Shown: in pieces, positions 9,901 to 15,884 of the stretch
Layout: each line of letters starts with the position of its first letter
Position numbering within the stretch: position 1 is the stretch's first letter
NCBI RefSeq assembly: GCF_003990915.1
Contig: NZ_BHXQ01000008.1
Location: 177,959 to 241,958, forward strand
Length of the DNA: 64,000 nucleotides
Source of the DNA: Chryseotalea sanaruensis
GTDB lineage: Bacteria > Bacteroidota > Bacteroidia > Cytophagales > Cyclobacteriaceae
Reading direction: 5' to 3'
The notes under the pieces: generated by a model
Databases searched by the model: none
What the model was told of the DNA's origin: nothing
The model's input: the letters and a program-made list of their open reading frames with translations, nothing else
Made by a program: the position numbers and the translations under genes

Positions 9901-11186
9901 CCAACACTCCAAAATTTTTTGGGATGGATGACGTGTTCACATCTCCCGGTTGGGGCTTTGTTTTAGGTGATCAGGATCCGAATATTCGTAAAGAGGCTGG
10001 TGCAAAAGGATGGTTGACCAATGCTACCTCACTATCCTTGCCTTTTACGCAAACTAAAAATGTAAACCTCAGCGGCCGGGCAATGATAGAGCCCGCCACT
10101 GATTTTAAAATTCAACTAGACGCAAGACGAGAAAATTCAGAGACCTATACGGAAATTTATCGATACGAAGATGCATCAAACGGATACGAATCATTAAGCC
10201 CCACCCGAAGAGGTAGCTACCGTATCTCTACTGTTATGTTAAACACTTCATTCATAAAAAGTAATGGCGAAACGGAATCAGAAGTTTTTCAGCAATTCGA
10301 AGAAAACCTTATCCAGGTCAGAAATAAATTTATAGGCATTACCGGTAACGAAGGCTATGACACCACTTCACAGGATGTATTGATCCCTGCCTTTATTGGT
10401 GCCTACACAGGAAAGGACGTAAGCAAATTAGGACTATCACCTTTCCCCCAAACCCCTCTCCCTAACTGGCGTATAGATTATACAGGCCTCAGTAAGATCA
10501 AGTTCTTCAGCAATATTTTTCAATCCATTACACTGTCACATGCTTATCAGTCAACTTACGCAGTAACCGAATACATTAATTCGCAACGATACAATGAGGC
10601 TGGCTTCAATGGATTAGAAAGACCGATCAGTGATTACAATAATGGTTTCTATGGCAGCCAGTCAAATGAGCAAGGCGATTTAATACCCGTTTATGTTATA
10701 TCCGGTGTAACTATGTCGGAGACATTTCAACCGCTGATTGGTATTAATATGCGTACCAAAAGTCGAGTATCTGCCCGACTGGAATATAAAACCAAACGCG
10801 ATCTGGCACTCAACATTACCAACGCCCAAATTACAGAGGCTATTGCGAAAGATGTGGCCGTAGAATTAGGCTACACAAAAAACAATCTGAAGCTTCCGTT
10901 CAGGTCTCAAGGGCGCACAATTGTGCTTAAAAATGATGTTACCTTCAGAATGAACCTCACTGTTTCAGACACCCGTACGCTTCAACGCAAAATTGATGAA
11001 GAAAATTTGTTTACCAGTGGCAATGTGAATTTTCAGCTGAGGCCCAACATTAGTTACTCAGTAAATCAAAAATTGCAGATTCAAATGTATTTTGAGCGGA
11101 ATATCACCGATCCAAAGGTGTCCAATAACTTCCGGAGAGCCACCTCTAAGTTCGGTACCCAGATTAGATTTAACCTGGCGCAGTAA
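3993..11186 (+). CDS. sprA: Cell-surface protein SprA, type IX secretion outer-membrane translocon
   Basis: At 2397 residues this matches the size of SprA/Sov, the giant ~36-strand beta-barrel through which T9SS substrates and gliding adhesins cross the outer membrane. Residues ~1-30 are a signal peptide ending AQAQRF. The rest alternates amphipathic beta strands with long periplasmic and extracellular loops, without a catalytic motif. A Pro/Lys-rich linker (PPPPKPKNP) lies near residue 1912. The start is TTG at 3993; the next in-frame ATG (~4203) would delete the signal peptide, so TTG is well supported. It follows ruvA by four bases and precedes gcvH. Its presence implies that the organism secretes by T9SS and may glide. 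No other T9SS genes are in view. Confidence 0.95.
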   Translation: MSLKIRTYYFTSTAALFLLLCLAFSAQAQRFRQDTTRTKRQPVFRFSDRYGDPFSTPANESPFFLKNPSLMTLDVEIDTGMNYTIYEKIGSFNYRPLTTMSFQEFKRYQDQQQLKNYWKSQSKAASGESEVAGKGFVPKLYVSPILDRLFGSSYVSLVPTGFVVLDFGGEFQKNSNPNLNIRQQRNGGFIFDQQINMNVTGKVGEKLAVTANFDNNNSFDFQNNFKVEYTGYKEDILKKLELGNVSLPLNNTLIQGAQNLFGIKTQMQFGKLTATSVASTQRGKVSSIDIPGGSNGQGRPFEIIASGYDENRHFFLGHFFRENYTRWLASPPNVISGVNITRIEIYVLNRNNDTQTQRNVIGLTDLGEGRRVYNSAVGGRDASSPAANTANNLFSQVLGIPSRNSDDITTALDGLFEGDNNNGSDYEKMNSARKLAPTEFTFHPQLGYVTLTRRLQNDEALAVAYEYSYNGITYKVGELSEDYSNLDDSESIFLKLLRPRGGTTRVTPTWDLMMRNIYSLNVNQLTREGFELRIIYRDDRTGIDNPQLQEGSRVRNRQLIEILGLDRLNPSNDRQRDGNFDFVENLTIVSKEGLIIFPFLEPFGQGLRQAFVGENNEDFLISKYAFDTLYRTTKADAELITTKNKFFLVGRYNAGSAQDIMIPGFGVSQGSVRVYAGGIPLQEGTDYQVDYTFGRVTILNAAILNSGKNISVQYEQNDPFSFQTRTLIGTRLDYRLSEDVNLGGTLLYYNERQQLTRNQIGTEPARNLQYGVDLSVRKNSRMLTKIIDALPIIQTKEQSSFSFTGEFAQLLPGTSNKTDGEGASYIDDFENSATPYTLMSPLGWRLAATPKSNEFEFDPSRGQKNDISAGFKRAKLAWYQIDNQFYRNVGRFKPENITDRDLQNHYIRAVAPNEIFAGFQAQQGNFYEQIFDLAYYPEERGPYNYNTDLTNDGLLKNPKENWGGITTAFRTEVDFDKANIEYIELWMLDPFINTENGKIIDGRLNKSNATGGKLILQLGKISEDVQRDGKQAFEQGLPKEGIEGGDVTQSPWGYVASKEFVVNAFDDAPSSRVNQDVGWDGASNAVEQSFFNSSFISQLPATLNPEVREVILQDPSADDFRYFLDGGFDDVDAKLFERYKNFNGLDGNSPVISGNDEVTRSSTVLPDNEDLNADNTLNEEEEYYQYTIDLKPGQLEIGQGYVVDKITRPASGTGNKDELVTWYLFRIPIRQPESKFGEISGFKSMRYARLVLTDFAEPVVLRMAKFRMVGSRWRRYQASLLEGGLVETPEPAVEDFTVSTVNIEENSAGDDQKSPYVVPPGVIRDRDITSAINRQLNEQSIQMCMDELKDADSRAIYKNVEMDFFNYGRVKMYIHANSNAADGELYAFLRLGNDPDQNYYEIAIPLRISNPLDSSPEEVWPEENEIDLALDELYALKVERDRNNFSLSQSYPLNGPKQVGKHLIRIFGRPDLAGVRSILIGVRNPIGVDQRSYQICLWANELRLTDFNRQAGYAVNTALTAKLADFATVSGTLRYNTFGFGSINSKINERAREERTAYDLTATVNADKLLPGNHGIKIPMLVSYQNTTIKPQFDPANPDLKIDAALASFETESEREDYLNTIRDVEERRGINFTNVRKTKVRKDAKSHIYDIENFSFSYAYSEASRKSFTLKESTQRMYKGSIAYTFSPKATGIEPFKKTKMFSSPYLKLIKDFNFSLLPSSINLRADLDRSFSKIIYRNDGFDSSPNFLKYFNFNRSYNMRWNLSKGLSLDYTARATAIVDEFDTDPLGGYSTVLDREVTAKEYRDSVVTNLKKLGRMKNFDQSVTVNYVLPLDKLPITDWLGAEYRYNVNYNWRAGLLNRPDELVGPNELDEPDSLDFKHTIQNSRDQQLTGKIDFVKLYNKVAFLKKLNTPPPPKPKNPQAKAKPDPADTLPKPPQLLTGIARLLMSVRSINGTYSQNEGTILPGFANTPKFFGMDDVFTSPGWGFVLGDQDPNIRKEAGAKGWLTNATSLSLPFTQTKNVNLSGRAMIEPATDFKIQLDARRENSETYTEIYRYEDASNGYESLSPTRRGSYRISTVMLNTSFIKSNGETESEVFQQFEENLIQVRNKFIGITGNEGYDTTSQDVLIPAFIGAYTGKDVSKLGLSPFPQTPLPNWRIDYTGLSKIKFFSNIFQSITLSHAYQSTYAVTEYINSQRYNEAGFNGLERPISDYNNGFYGSQSNEQGDLIPVYVISGVTMSETFQPLIGINMRTKSRVSARLEYKTKRDLALNITNAQITEAIAKDVAVELGYTKNNLKLPFRSQGRTIVLKNDVTFRMNLTVSDTRTLQRKIDEENLFTSGNVNFQLRPNISYSVNQKLQIQMYFERNITDPKVSNNFRRATSKFGTQIRFNLAQ

Positions 11187-11225
11187 TTAATTGATATTCG
11201 GCTGCTGTCGTTCGTCTTTTGTCCT

Positions 11226-11233
11226 TAATTTTG
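11226..11233 (+). promoter_or_regulatory. Bacteroidota -7 box before gcvH
   Basis: TAATTTTG is an exact TAnnTTTG match, 20 bp upstream of the gcvH ATG. It gives gcvH its own promoter despite the short 66-bp gap after sprA. No well-spaced TTTG element is evident. Confidence 0.45.
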
Positions 11234-11252
11234 GGGATCAAACTATAAAACC

Positions 11253-11627
11253 ATGAATATTCCTGACGGACTACAGTACACTAAAGACCACGAGTGGGTT
11301 AAAATTGAAGGCAACACGGCAACAATCGGTATTACCGACTTCGCACAAAGCGAGTTAGGCGATATCGTTTATGTTGATATTAATACTGTTGGCCAGGAAA
11401 TCAATCATGGCGATGTTTTCGGAACTGTTGAAGCGGTAAAAACCGTTTCTGACCTATATATGCCAATTGCCGGCAAAGTGTTGGAATTAAACTCCGTTTT
11501 AGAAGGCAATCCTGAAAAAGTAAATGAAGACCCCTATGGCGCGGGCTGGATGGTGAAAGTTGAAGTTAAAGGCTCCCCTTCCGACTTGCTTTCGGCAGCA
11601 CAGTATAAGGAACTTATTGGCAAATAA
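11253..11627 (+). CDS. gcvH: Glycine cleavage system H protein
   Basis: A 124-residue lipoyl carrier that shuttles the aminomethyl group of glycine between the P, T and L proteins. The start (MNIPDGLQYTKDHEWV) is typical of H proteins. The lipoylated lysine is K63 in the motif VEAVKTVSDLY, and NEDPYGAGWMVKV is the conserved C-terminal part. It sits directly before lipA, whose product inserts the sulfurs of its lipoyl group, a functional pairing. The T protein gene gcvT is also in this window but about 44 kb away at 54992, so the system is split. The P and L genes are not seen. Confidence 0.97.
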   Translation: MNIPDGLQYTKDHEWVKIEGNTATIGITDFAQSELGDIVYVDINTVGQEINHGDVFGTVEAVKTVSDLYMPIAGKVLELNSVLEGNPEKVNEDPYGAGWMVKVEVKGSPSDLLSAAQYKELIGK

Positions 11628-11638
11628 CGATCGTTGTT

Positions 11639-11695
11639 AGTTGATAGTTGTTCGGTGATGATTCACGAATAACTATCAATGAACAACTATCAACT
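11639..11695. repeat. Intergenic inverted repeat between gcvH and lipA
   Basis: Perfect 15-bp arms, AGTTGATAGTTGTTC (11639-11653) and its complement (11681-11695), are separated by 27 bp. The right arm contains an ATG in frame with lipA, so the repeat creates an apparent longer N-terminus. The sequence resembles the short dispersed palindromes common between Bacteroidota genes. Without a T-run it is unlikely to be a terminator. Confidence 0.7.
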
Positions 11696-11708
11696 CTATT
11701 CAGCACAA

Positions 11709-12593
11709 ATGATCGAACTACCCGTTATCGCCCCCGAAAACCGCAGACGCAAACCCGATTGGCTTCGTGTAAAGCTGCCTGTTGGGCCTGAGTATGCCAA
11801 CGTTCGCAAAATTGTTGATGGCCATAAGCTGCACACCATTTGCGAAAGCGGTAATTGCCCAAACATGGGCGAGTGCTGGGGGGCAGGTACAGCTACTTTC
11901 ATGATTCTTGGTAATGTTTGTACCCGCAGTTGCACTTTTTGTGCTGTGGCTACTGGCCGCCCCACTGAATACGATACAGCAGAACCACTTCGGGTAGCTG
12001 AGGCTATCCAGTTGATGGGTGTAAAACATGCGGTAATTACTTCTGTAAATCGTGACGAATTAAAAGACCGCGGAGCCGAAGTCTGGTACCAGACTGTAGT
12101 TGAAACGAAAAGATTATCACCAGAAACTACCATTGAAACCCTGATACCCGATGTAAAGGGAAATTGGGATGCTTTATACAGAATGATAGAGGGTGGGCAG
12201 GAAGTTGTAAGTCACAACATGGAAACGGTGGAACGCATGTACCGCAGGGTTAGACCTCAGGCAAAGTACGAGAGAAGCCTTGAAGAAATTAAACGCATAA
12301 GAGAGGCAGGTAAGCGAACCAAGTCTGGTATTATGCTGGGAGTTGGCGAAACCAAAGAAGAAGTTTTTAAAGCCATAGATGATTTAGTAGCAAATGGCTT
12401 AATGATCTTAACCCTCGGTCAATACTTACAGCCCACTAAAATGCATTTGGAAGTAGCCGAATATATTCATCCTGATACTTTTGCGATGTATAAAGAAGAA
12501 GGACTGAAAAGAGGATTAAAATACGTAGAATCCGGACCCCTCGTACGTTCCTCTTACCACGCTGAAAAGCACGTACACGTGCCTTTCGATTAA
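11709..12593 (+). CDS. lipA: Lipoyl synthase
   Basis: This radical-SAM enzyme inserts two sulfurs into protein-bound octanoyl groups to make lipoyl cofactors, used by GcvH and the E2 subunit in this window. Counting from the ATG at 11709 (294 residues), the auxiliary cluster cysteines are C45, C50 and C56 (CX4CX5C), and the SAM cluster cysteines are C71, C75 and C78 (CTRSCTFC). The RSSYHAE motif that ligates the auxiliary cluster ends the protein. An in-frame ATG at 11679 would add ten residues (MNNYQLYSAQ) that are encoded by an intergenic inverted repeat, so the downstream ATG, starting MIELPVIAP, is preferred. It lies next to gcvH. Confidence 0.96.
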   Translation: MIELPVIAPENRRRKPDWLRVKLPVGPEYANVRKIVDGHKLHTICESGNCPNMGECWGAGTATFMILGNVCTRSCTFCAVATGRPTEYDTAEPLRVAEAIQLMGVKHAVITSVNRDELKDRGAEVWYQTVVETKRLSPETTIETLIPDVKGNWDALYRMIEGGQEVVSHNMETVERMYRRVRPQAKYERSLEEIKRIREAGKRTKSGIMLGVGETKEEVFKAIDDLVANGLMILTLGQYLQPTKMHLEVAEYIHPDTFAMYKEEGLKRGLKYVESGPLVRSSYHAEKHVHVPFD

Positions 12594-12642
12594 GCGTGTG
12601 AATACTTAGAGAGATTACTTTTCTTATTTGTAACTTACCATC

Positions 12643-13107
12643 ATGACACTTATTGTAATACTTTTAATATTAGCAGGCATCGCCTTATTAGTAGTTGAAG
12701 TCATTTTTATACCTGGCACAACCATTATTGGTATTATCGGGCTTATTCTAACAGTAGCAGGTGTAGGCTTCAGTTATTGGGCTTTTGGAAGCACTGTAGG
12801 TTTTTACACCCTTATTTCAACCGCAGCTTGTTTGGGTTTATTCCTTTACTTTAGTTTTAGAAGTGGTGCATGGAATAAGTTCGCTAACAACAACACCATT
12901 AGCAGTAAATTCAATGAAGGCTTTAACGAAAGTTTTTCGGTTGGCGAGGAAGGTGTTACTATCTCCGTATTACGACCAATGGGAAAGGCTGAATTTAACT
13001 CGCGCATTGTCGAAGTCAATTCTCTAGACGGCTTCATTGAAAGCGGTGCGCGCATTCGCATAAAAGAAGTTTCGCAAGCAGGCATTACTGTCGAGGCAGT
13101 TTCATAA
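12643..13107 (+). CDS. NfeD-like membrane protein (short NfeD1b type)
   Basis: A 154-residue protein with three hydrophobic segments (about 2-22, 28-47, 52-70) followed by a C-terminal OB-fold domain (VGEEGVTISVLRPMGKAEFN ending in RIRIKEVSQAGITVE). This is the short NfeD architecture without the serine-protease domain. NfeD proteins normally work with flotillin/SPFH proteins in membrane microdomains and are usually encoded next to them. Here the partner floA lies 6.7 kb downstream, beyond an ECF-sigma/TonB cassette, suggesting that an original nfeD-floA pair was interrupted. It starts at ATG 12643, 49 bp after lipA. Confidence 0.85.
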   Translation: MTLIVILLILAGIALLVVEVIFIPGTTIIGIIGLILTVAGVGFSYWAFGSTVGFYTLISTAACLGLFLYFSFRSGAWNKFANNNTISSKFNEGFNESFSVGEEGVTISVLRPMGKAEFNSRIVEVNSLDGFIESGARIRIKEVSQAGITVEAVS

Positions 13108-13121
13108 GATTCTCTCCTGCA

Positions 13122-13191
13122 CTCTATTACCAATAGTTGATTCAAAAATCAGATTAATAGAGTATTATTAGTCCTTACTTGATTTTGGACT
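13122..13191. other. Hairpin-rich spacer after nfeD
   Basis: CTCTATT (13122-13128) pairs with AATAGAG (13156-13162), enclosing a weaker inner stem. AGTCC (13170-13174) pairs with GGACT (13187-13191). There is no clear T-tract, so simple termination is uncertain. It forms the left part of a 384-bp stretch without a convincing gene. Confidence 0.35.
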
Positions 13192-13253
13192 TATTAGAAT
13201 ATAAAGAGAACTTCAAAGAATAAGTAACGCAAAAATCTTGTCAGAATATTGCT

Positions 13254-13378
13254 TTGCCGAAACTGGCAAGCATATGAAGCCTCATTCTTACCCACACACC
13301 TTTTTAATACACGGATTTTCAATATCCGTCCAAGAATTGCCAAATAGATCTGTTTCAGATTTGGCAAGAGGCTTATGC
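13254..13378 (+). ncRNA. Candidate structured RNA (three-way junction) upstream of ECF sigma gene
   Basis: The stretch between nfeD and the sigma gene holds nested complementary segments. A small hairpin is at 13254-13269. An outer stem pairs AAGCCTC (13277-13283) with GAGGCTT (13368-13374), extended by GCAT (13270-13273) with ATGC (13375-13378). Two hairpins sit inside: ACGGAT/ATCCGT (13311-13316 with 13324-13329), and a long stem TTGCCAA/TTGGCAA (13337-13343 with 13361-13367) capped by ATCTG-TTT-CAGAT. The long stem abuts the outer stem with no gap, as in coaxially stacked RNA junctions. No known riboswitch consensus is recognised. A 71-codon reading frame from ATG 13274 crosses it but resembles no protein I know. 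It could be an RNA leader, an independent RNA or a decayed repeat. Confidence 0.35.
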
Positions 13379-13491
13379 ACACTTCCAACTAACACAACCG
13401 GTACCATCCCAAACTCCAAGCATGATAATGTAGCGAGTTTGTTCATTGATTTGTCAGGCTCGAATTCAGTTACACTTGAGACCTAATCCCG

Positions 13492-14034
13492 ATGCGCATG
13501 ACAACTATGTCGCAGGAGGCACTTTTCAAAGAGATTTTTGAAACCAATTACAAGAAGCTTTGTGCCGTGGCATACAGAGTAGTTAAAGACCAAGATGAGT
13601 CTCGTGATATTGTACAACAAGTTATGTGCGAGTTTTGGGATAACAGAAACAAGTGGAGTGGGATTCAATCTTATAGCGCATACCTCTACACTTCTGTTTA
13701 TCGTTTAGCCATACACGCCAATAAAAAATTCATTACACTGAAAAGTGAAAGGCTATCATATCAGGCAGTTAATACAGGTTATTTACCGACTGATTCATTA
13801 AGTTATATAGAGTTAGAAAAACAAATTGCCAAAGTTATAAACGAGCTGCCTCCCAAGTGCAAAGAAATATTTTTACTCAGCAGAGAAGATGAACTAAGCT
13901 ATAGGGAAATTGCGGCCAATTTAAATATTTCAGTTAAAACCGTAGAAGCTCAAATGGGTATTGCGCTTAAGCGTTTCCGAGCGATTTTTAATAATACTGA
14001 TCAAGGCTCAATAATTTTTTTCATTTTCTTTTAA
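13492..14034 (+). CDS. ECF RNA polymerase sigma factor (FecI-like, Bacteroidota type)
   Basis: A 180-residue sigma-70 family protein of the extracytoplasmic group. Region 2 is at ~12-80 (LFKEIFETNYKKLCAVAYRVVKDQDESRDIVQQV), and region 4 with its helix-turn-helix at ~115-165 (LPPKCKEIFLLSREDELSYREIAANLNISVKTVEAQM). It should direct RNA polymerase to promoters of the downstream uptake genes, restrained or activated by the FecR protein encoded 43 bp later. The start ATG at 13492 is followed by in-frame ATGs at 13498 and 13507, any of which may be used. The C-terminal tail ends in a Phe-rich stretch (IIFFIFF), which is odd. The first gene of a five-gene cassette. Confidence 0.93.
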   Translation: MRMTTMSQEALFKEIFETNYKKLCAVAYRVVKDQDESRDIVQQVMCEFWDNRNKWSGIQSYSAYLYTSVYRLAIHANKKFITLKSERLSYQAVNTGYLPTDSLSYIELEKQIAKVINELPPKCKEIFLLSREDELSYREIAANLNISVKTVEAQMGIALKRFRAIFNNTDQGSIIFFIFF

Positions 14035-14077
14035 GGGTAACACCCACTTTTTACCTCTTATTACAAAAGAGCGTAAA

Positions 14078-15034
14078 ATGGAGACACCATGGGCGTTAAT
14101 AGCAAAGTACCTTACTAACGAAGTTAGCGAATCCGAAAGAGCTAAGGTAGTAATATGGTTAAATAGTGATAATGCCAATTCTATTTTGTTAGAAAGGTTA
14201 AGATCTATGTTTGAAATTAAGCACAAATCTGGTGTGACAGATTTTAGTCAGTTTCAACAAGAAGATTGGGAAAAGCTCCAACAAAAAACAATACTAGCTT
14301 ATGGAAAGGAAGTAAGATGGTTGCCTGTTTGGAAAATAGCTGCGTCCATTTCTCTAATTATTGTTGCGTTTGTAAGCATCATCTATCTCAACAAACAAAA
14401 GCCATTACTTGAAATAGCCACCACAAATCACACTAAAGAAGTATGGCTACCAGATAGCAGTTATGTGTTGCTTAACAAAGACTCAAGATTAATAGTAGAA
14501 GGAACATATAATGAAGAAATGCGTAAGGTAAAGCTGATAGGCGAAGCATTTTTTAAAGTTAAGTCAAATCCAACAATTCCTTTTTTGGTAAGCAGCTTTG
14601 AGGTTAATACCACCGTATTAGGCACTCAGTTTAATGTCAAAGCCAAGGCAGACTCTCTGATTACCATAAGCGTCCTAGAAGGTAAAGTAAATGTTGCCGT
14701 TAAAAACGAGAGCCAATTGCTTACGGCTAACATGTCTACAATATACAATGGCAATTCATTGAAATTATTAGCCAATGTAGATCATAATTATTTGGCTTGG
14801 AAAACAGGAGTGGTGCGGTTCAAAAGTCAAACCTTGTTAGAGGCAGTGGAATTTCTATCAGAACACTACAGCGAGCCAATATTGCTAGAAAAAAATGTAG
14901 ATCCTCAAATGTTGATAACAGTTGAGCTTAATAATTTATCAATAGATCAATCTCTCGACATCATATCTACTACCCTTGATTTGGAGTTTACCAAGGAATC
15001 TCAAGAATACATAGTAAATAAAAAAGAAGAATAA
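14078..15034 (+). CDS. FecR-family anti-sigma/sigma regulator
   Basis: A 318-residue inner-membrane signal transducer. The cytoplasmic N-terminus (1-80) would bind the ECF sigma factor. A single membrane segment lies at ~86-104 (KIAASISLIIVAFVSIIYL). The periplasmic FecR domain follows (VWLPDSSYVLLNKDSRLIV, ending near 215 with ISVLEGKVNVAVKN), and a C-terminal DUF4974-type domain covers ~240-318 (FKSQTLLEAVEFLSEHY). It receives the signal from the STN domain of the TonB receptor encoded two genes downstream. The order sigma, FecR, accessory lipoprotein, receptor is standard for Bacteroidota nutrient-sensing loci, except for the DUF2927 gene in between. Confidence 0.93.
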   Translation: METPWALIAKYLTNEVSESERAKVVIWLNSDNANSILLERLRSMFEIKHKSGVTDFSQFQQEDWEKLQQKTILAYGKEVRWLPVWKIAASISLIIVAFVSIIYLNKQKPLLEIATTNHTKEVWLPDSSYVLLNKDSRLIVEGTYNEEMRKVKLIGEAFFKVKSNPTIPFLVSSFEVNTTVLGTQFNVKAKADSLITISVLEGKVNVAVKNESQLLTANMSTIYNGNSLKLLANVDHNYLAWKTGVVRFKSQTLLEAVEFLSEHYSEPILLEKNVDPQMLITVELNNLSIDQSLDIISTTLDLEFTKESQEYIVNKKEE

Positions 15035-15116
15035 ATAATCCACTAAATCCAATATAAAGGTGAGCTACTTTCAATGTTAATGCTAAACACATACTGAAAT
15101 TTTAAATAATCTCTTT

Positions 15117-15884
15117 ATGATAAAAAAAACACATTCTACAATGCCAAATAAGAAAAAAAAATTGATTTGTGTCATCAACAAAAGGTTAATATATGTATTC
15201 GTAACAAGTTTGTTTATTACTTCATGCTCGAAAGAAGATCAAGCTATTTCTCCCAGACTGAATACCTCTAATGAAAGTGTTATAAATTATTTTAAAGAAA
15301 TTGCTTTAGGATTTGAATTTGGTGATGCTAGCAAAATAACTAGAAGATGGGAAGGCAATATGAAAATATTTATTGGTGGGCATCCCAAAACAGAACTTTT
15401 AACAGAAACAAATAGGATAGTAGATGAAATTAATGAATTGTCCTCAACTGAATTTAAGATTGAAATAGTGGATGATACGCTCCAGTCGAATTTTTACATC
15501 TATTTTGGTTCAGGTAGTTCTTATGCCAACATTTTTCCTTCATTATCAAGCCTTGTAATTTCCAACTTCGGCCTTTTTTATATTTTTTGGGATAATTCAA
15601 ACGTGCTATTTAAAGGGTACATGTACATTGATATTAATAGAGCTACACTAATAGAACAAAAACATTTGCTTAGAGAAGAACTTACACAATCCTTAGGTTT
15701 AGCAAAGGATTCAGAATTATATCCTGAAAGTATTTTTCAAAGTTCCTTTTCAACAAAAACTACAGATTACGCACCAATTGATCGTGATTTAATTCGGCTC
15801 CTATATCATCCAAAGATGAAGGTTGGCCTAAATCAAAATGAAGTTGATAATCTATTGCGAGATATATTATTAGCTGAACAATAA
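15117..15884 (+). CDS. DUF2927-like lipoprotein
   Basis: A 255-residue protein. A basic N-terminus is followed by a hydrophobic stretch ending FITSC, a lipobox with Cys near residue 37, so it is probably a periplasmic or surface lipoprotein. The mature part has ESVINYFKEIALGFEFG and ITRRWEGNMKIFIGG near its start, and LLREELTQSLGLAKDSELYPESIF toward the end. These match my recollection of DUF2927, in which an EExxQxLGL segment resembles a degenerate metalloprotease helix, but no HExxH is present here. In-frame ATGs at 15117 and 15138 are possible starts. The gene overlaps the TonB-receptor start by one base (TAATG), implying translational coupling and a shared role. Confidence 0.65.
   Translation: MIKKTHSTMPNKKKKLICVINKRLIYVFVTSLFITSCSKEDQAISPRLNTSNESVINYFKEIALGFEFGDASKITRRWEGNMKIFIGGHPKTELLTETNRIVDEINELSSTEFKIEIVDDTLQSNFYIYFGSGSSYANIFPSLSSLVISNFGLFYIFWDNSNVLFKGYMYIDINRATLIEQKHLLREELTQSLGLAKDSELYPESIFQSSFSTKTTDYAPIDRDLIRLLYHPKMKVGLNQNEVDNLLRDILLAEQ

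Noticed and set aside
13390..13440. CCGGTACCATCCCAAACTCC resembles part of 5S rRNA
   Set aside because: Only a short patch is similar. The remaining helices of 5S rRNA, the right length and neighbouring 16S/23S genes are absent, so it is probably chance.
13238..13486. Reading frame of 82 codons (71 from ATG 13274) upstream of the sigma gene
   Set aside because: It resembles no protein I know, has unusual composition, and runs through strong RNA-like stems. The structured-RNA reading was preferred, though the frame is open.
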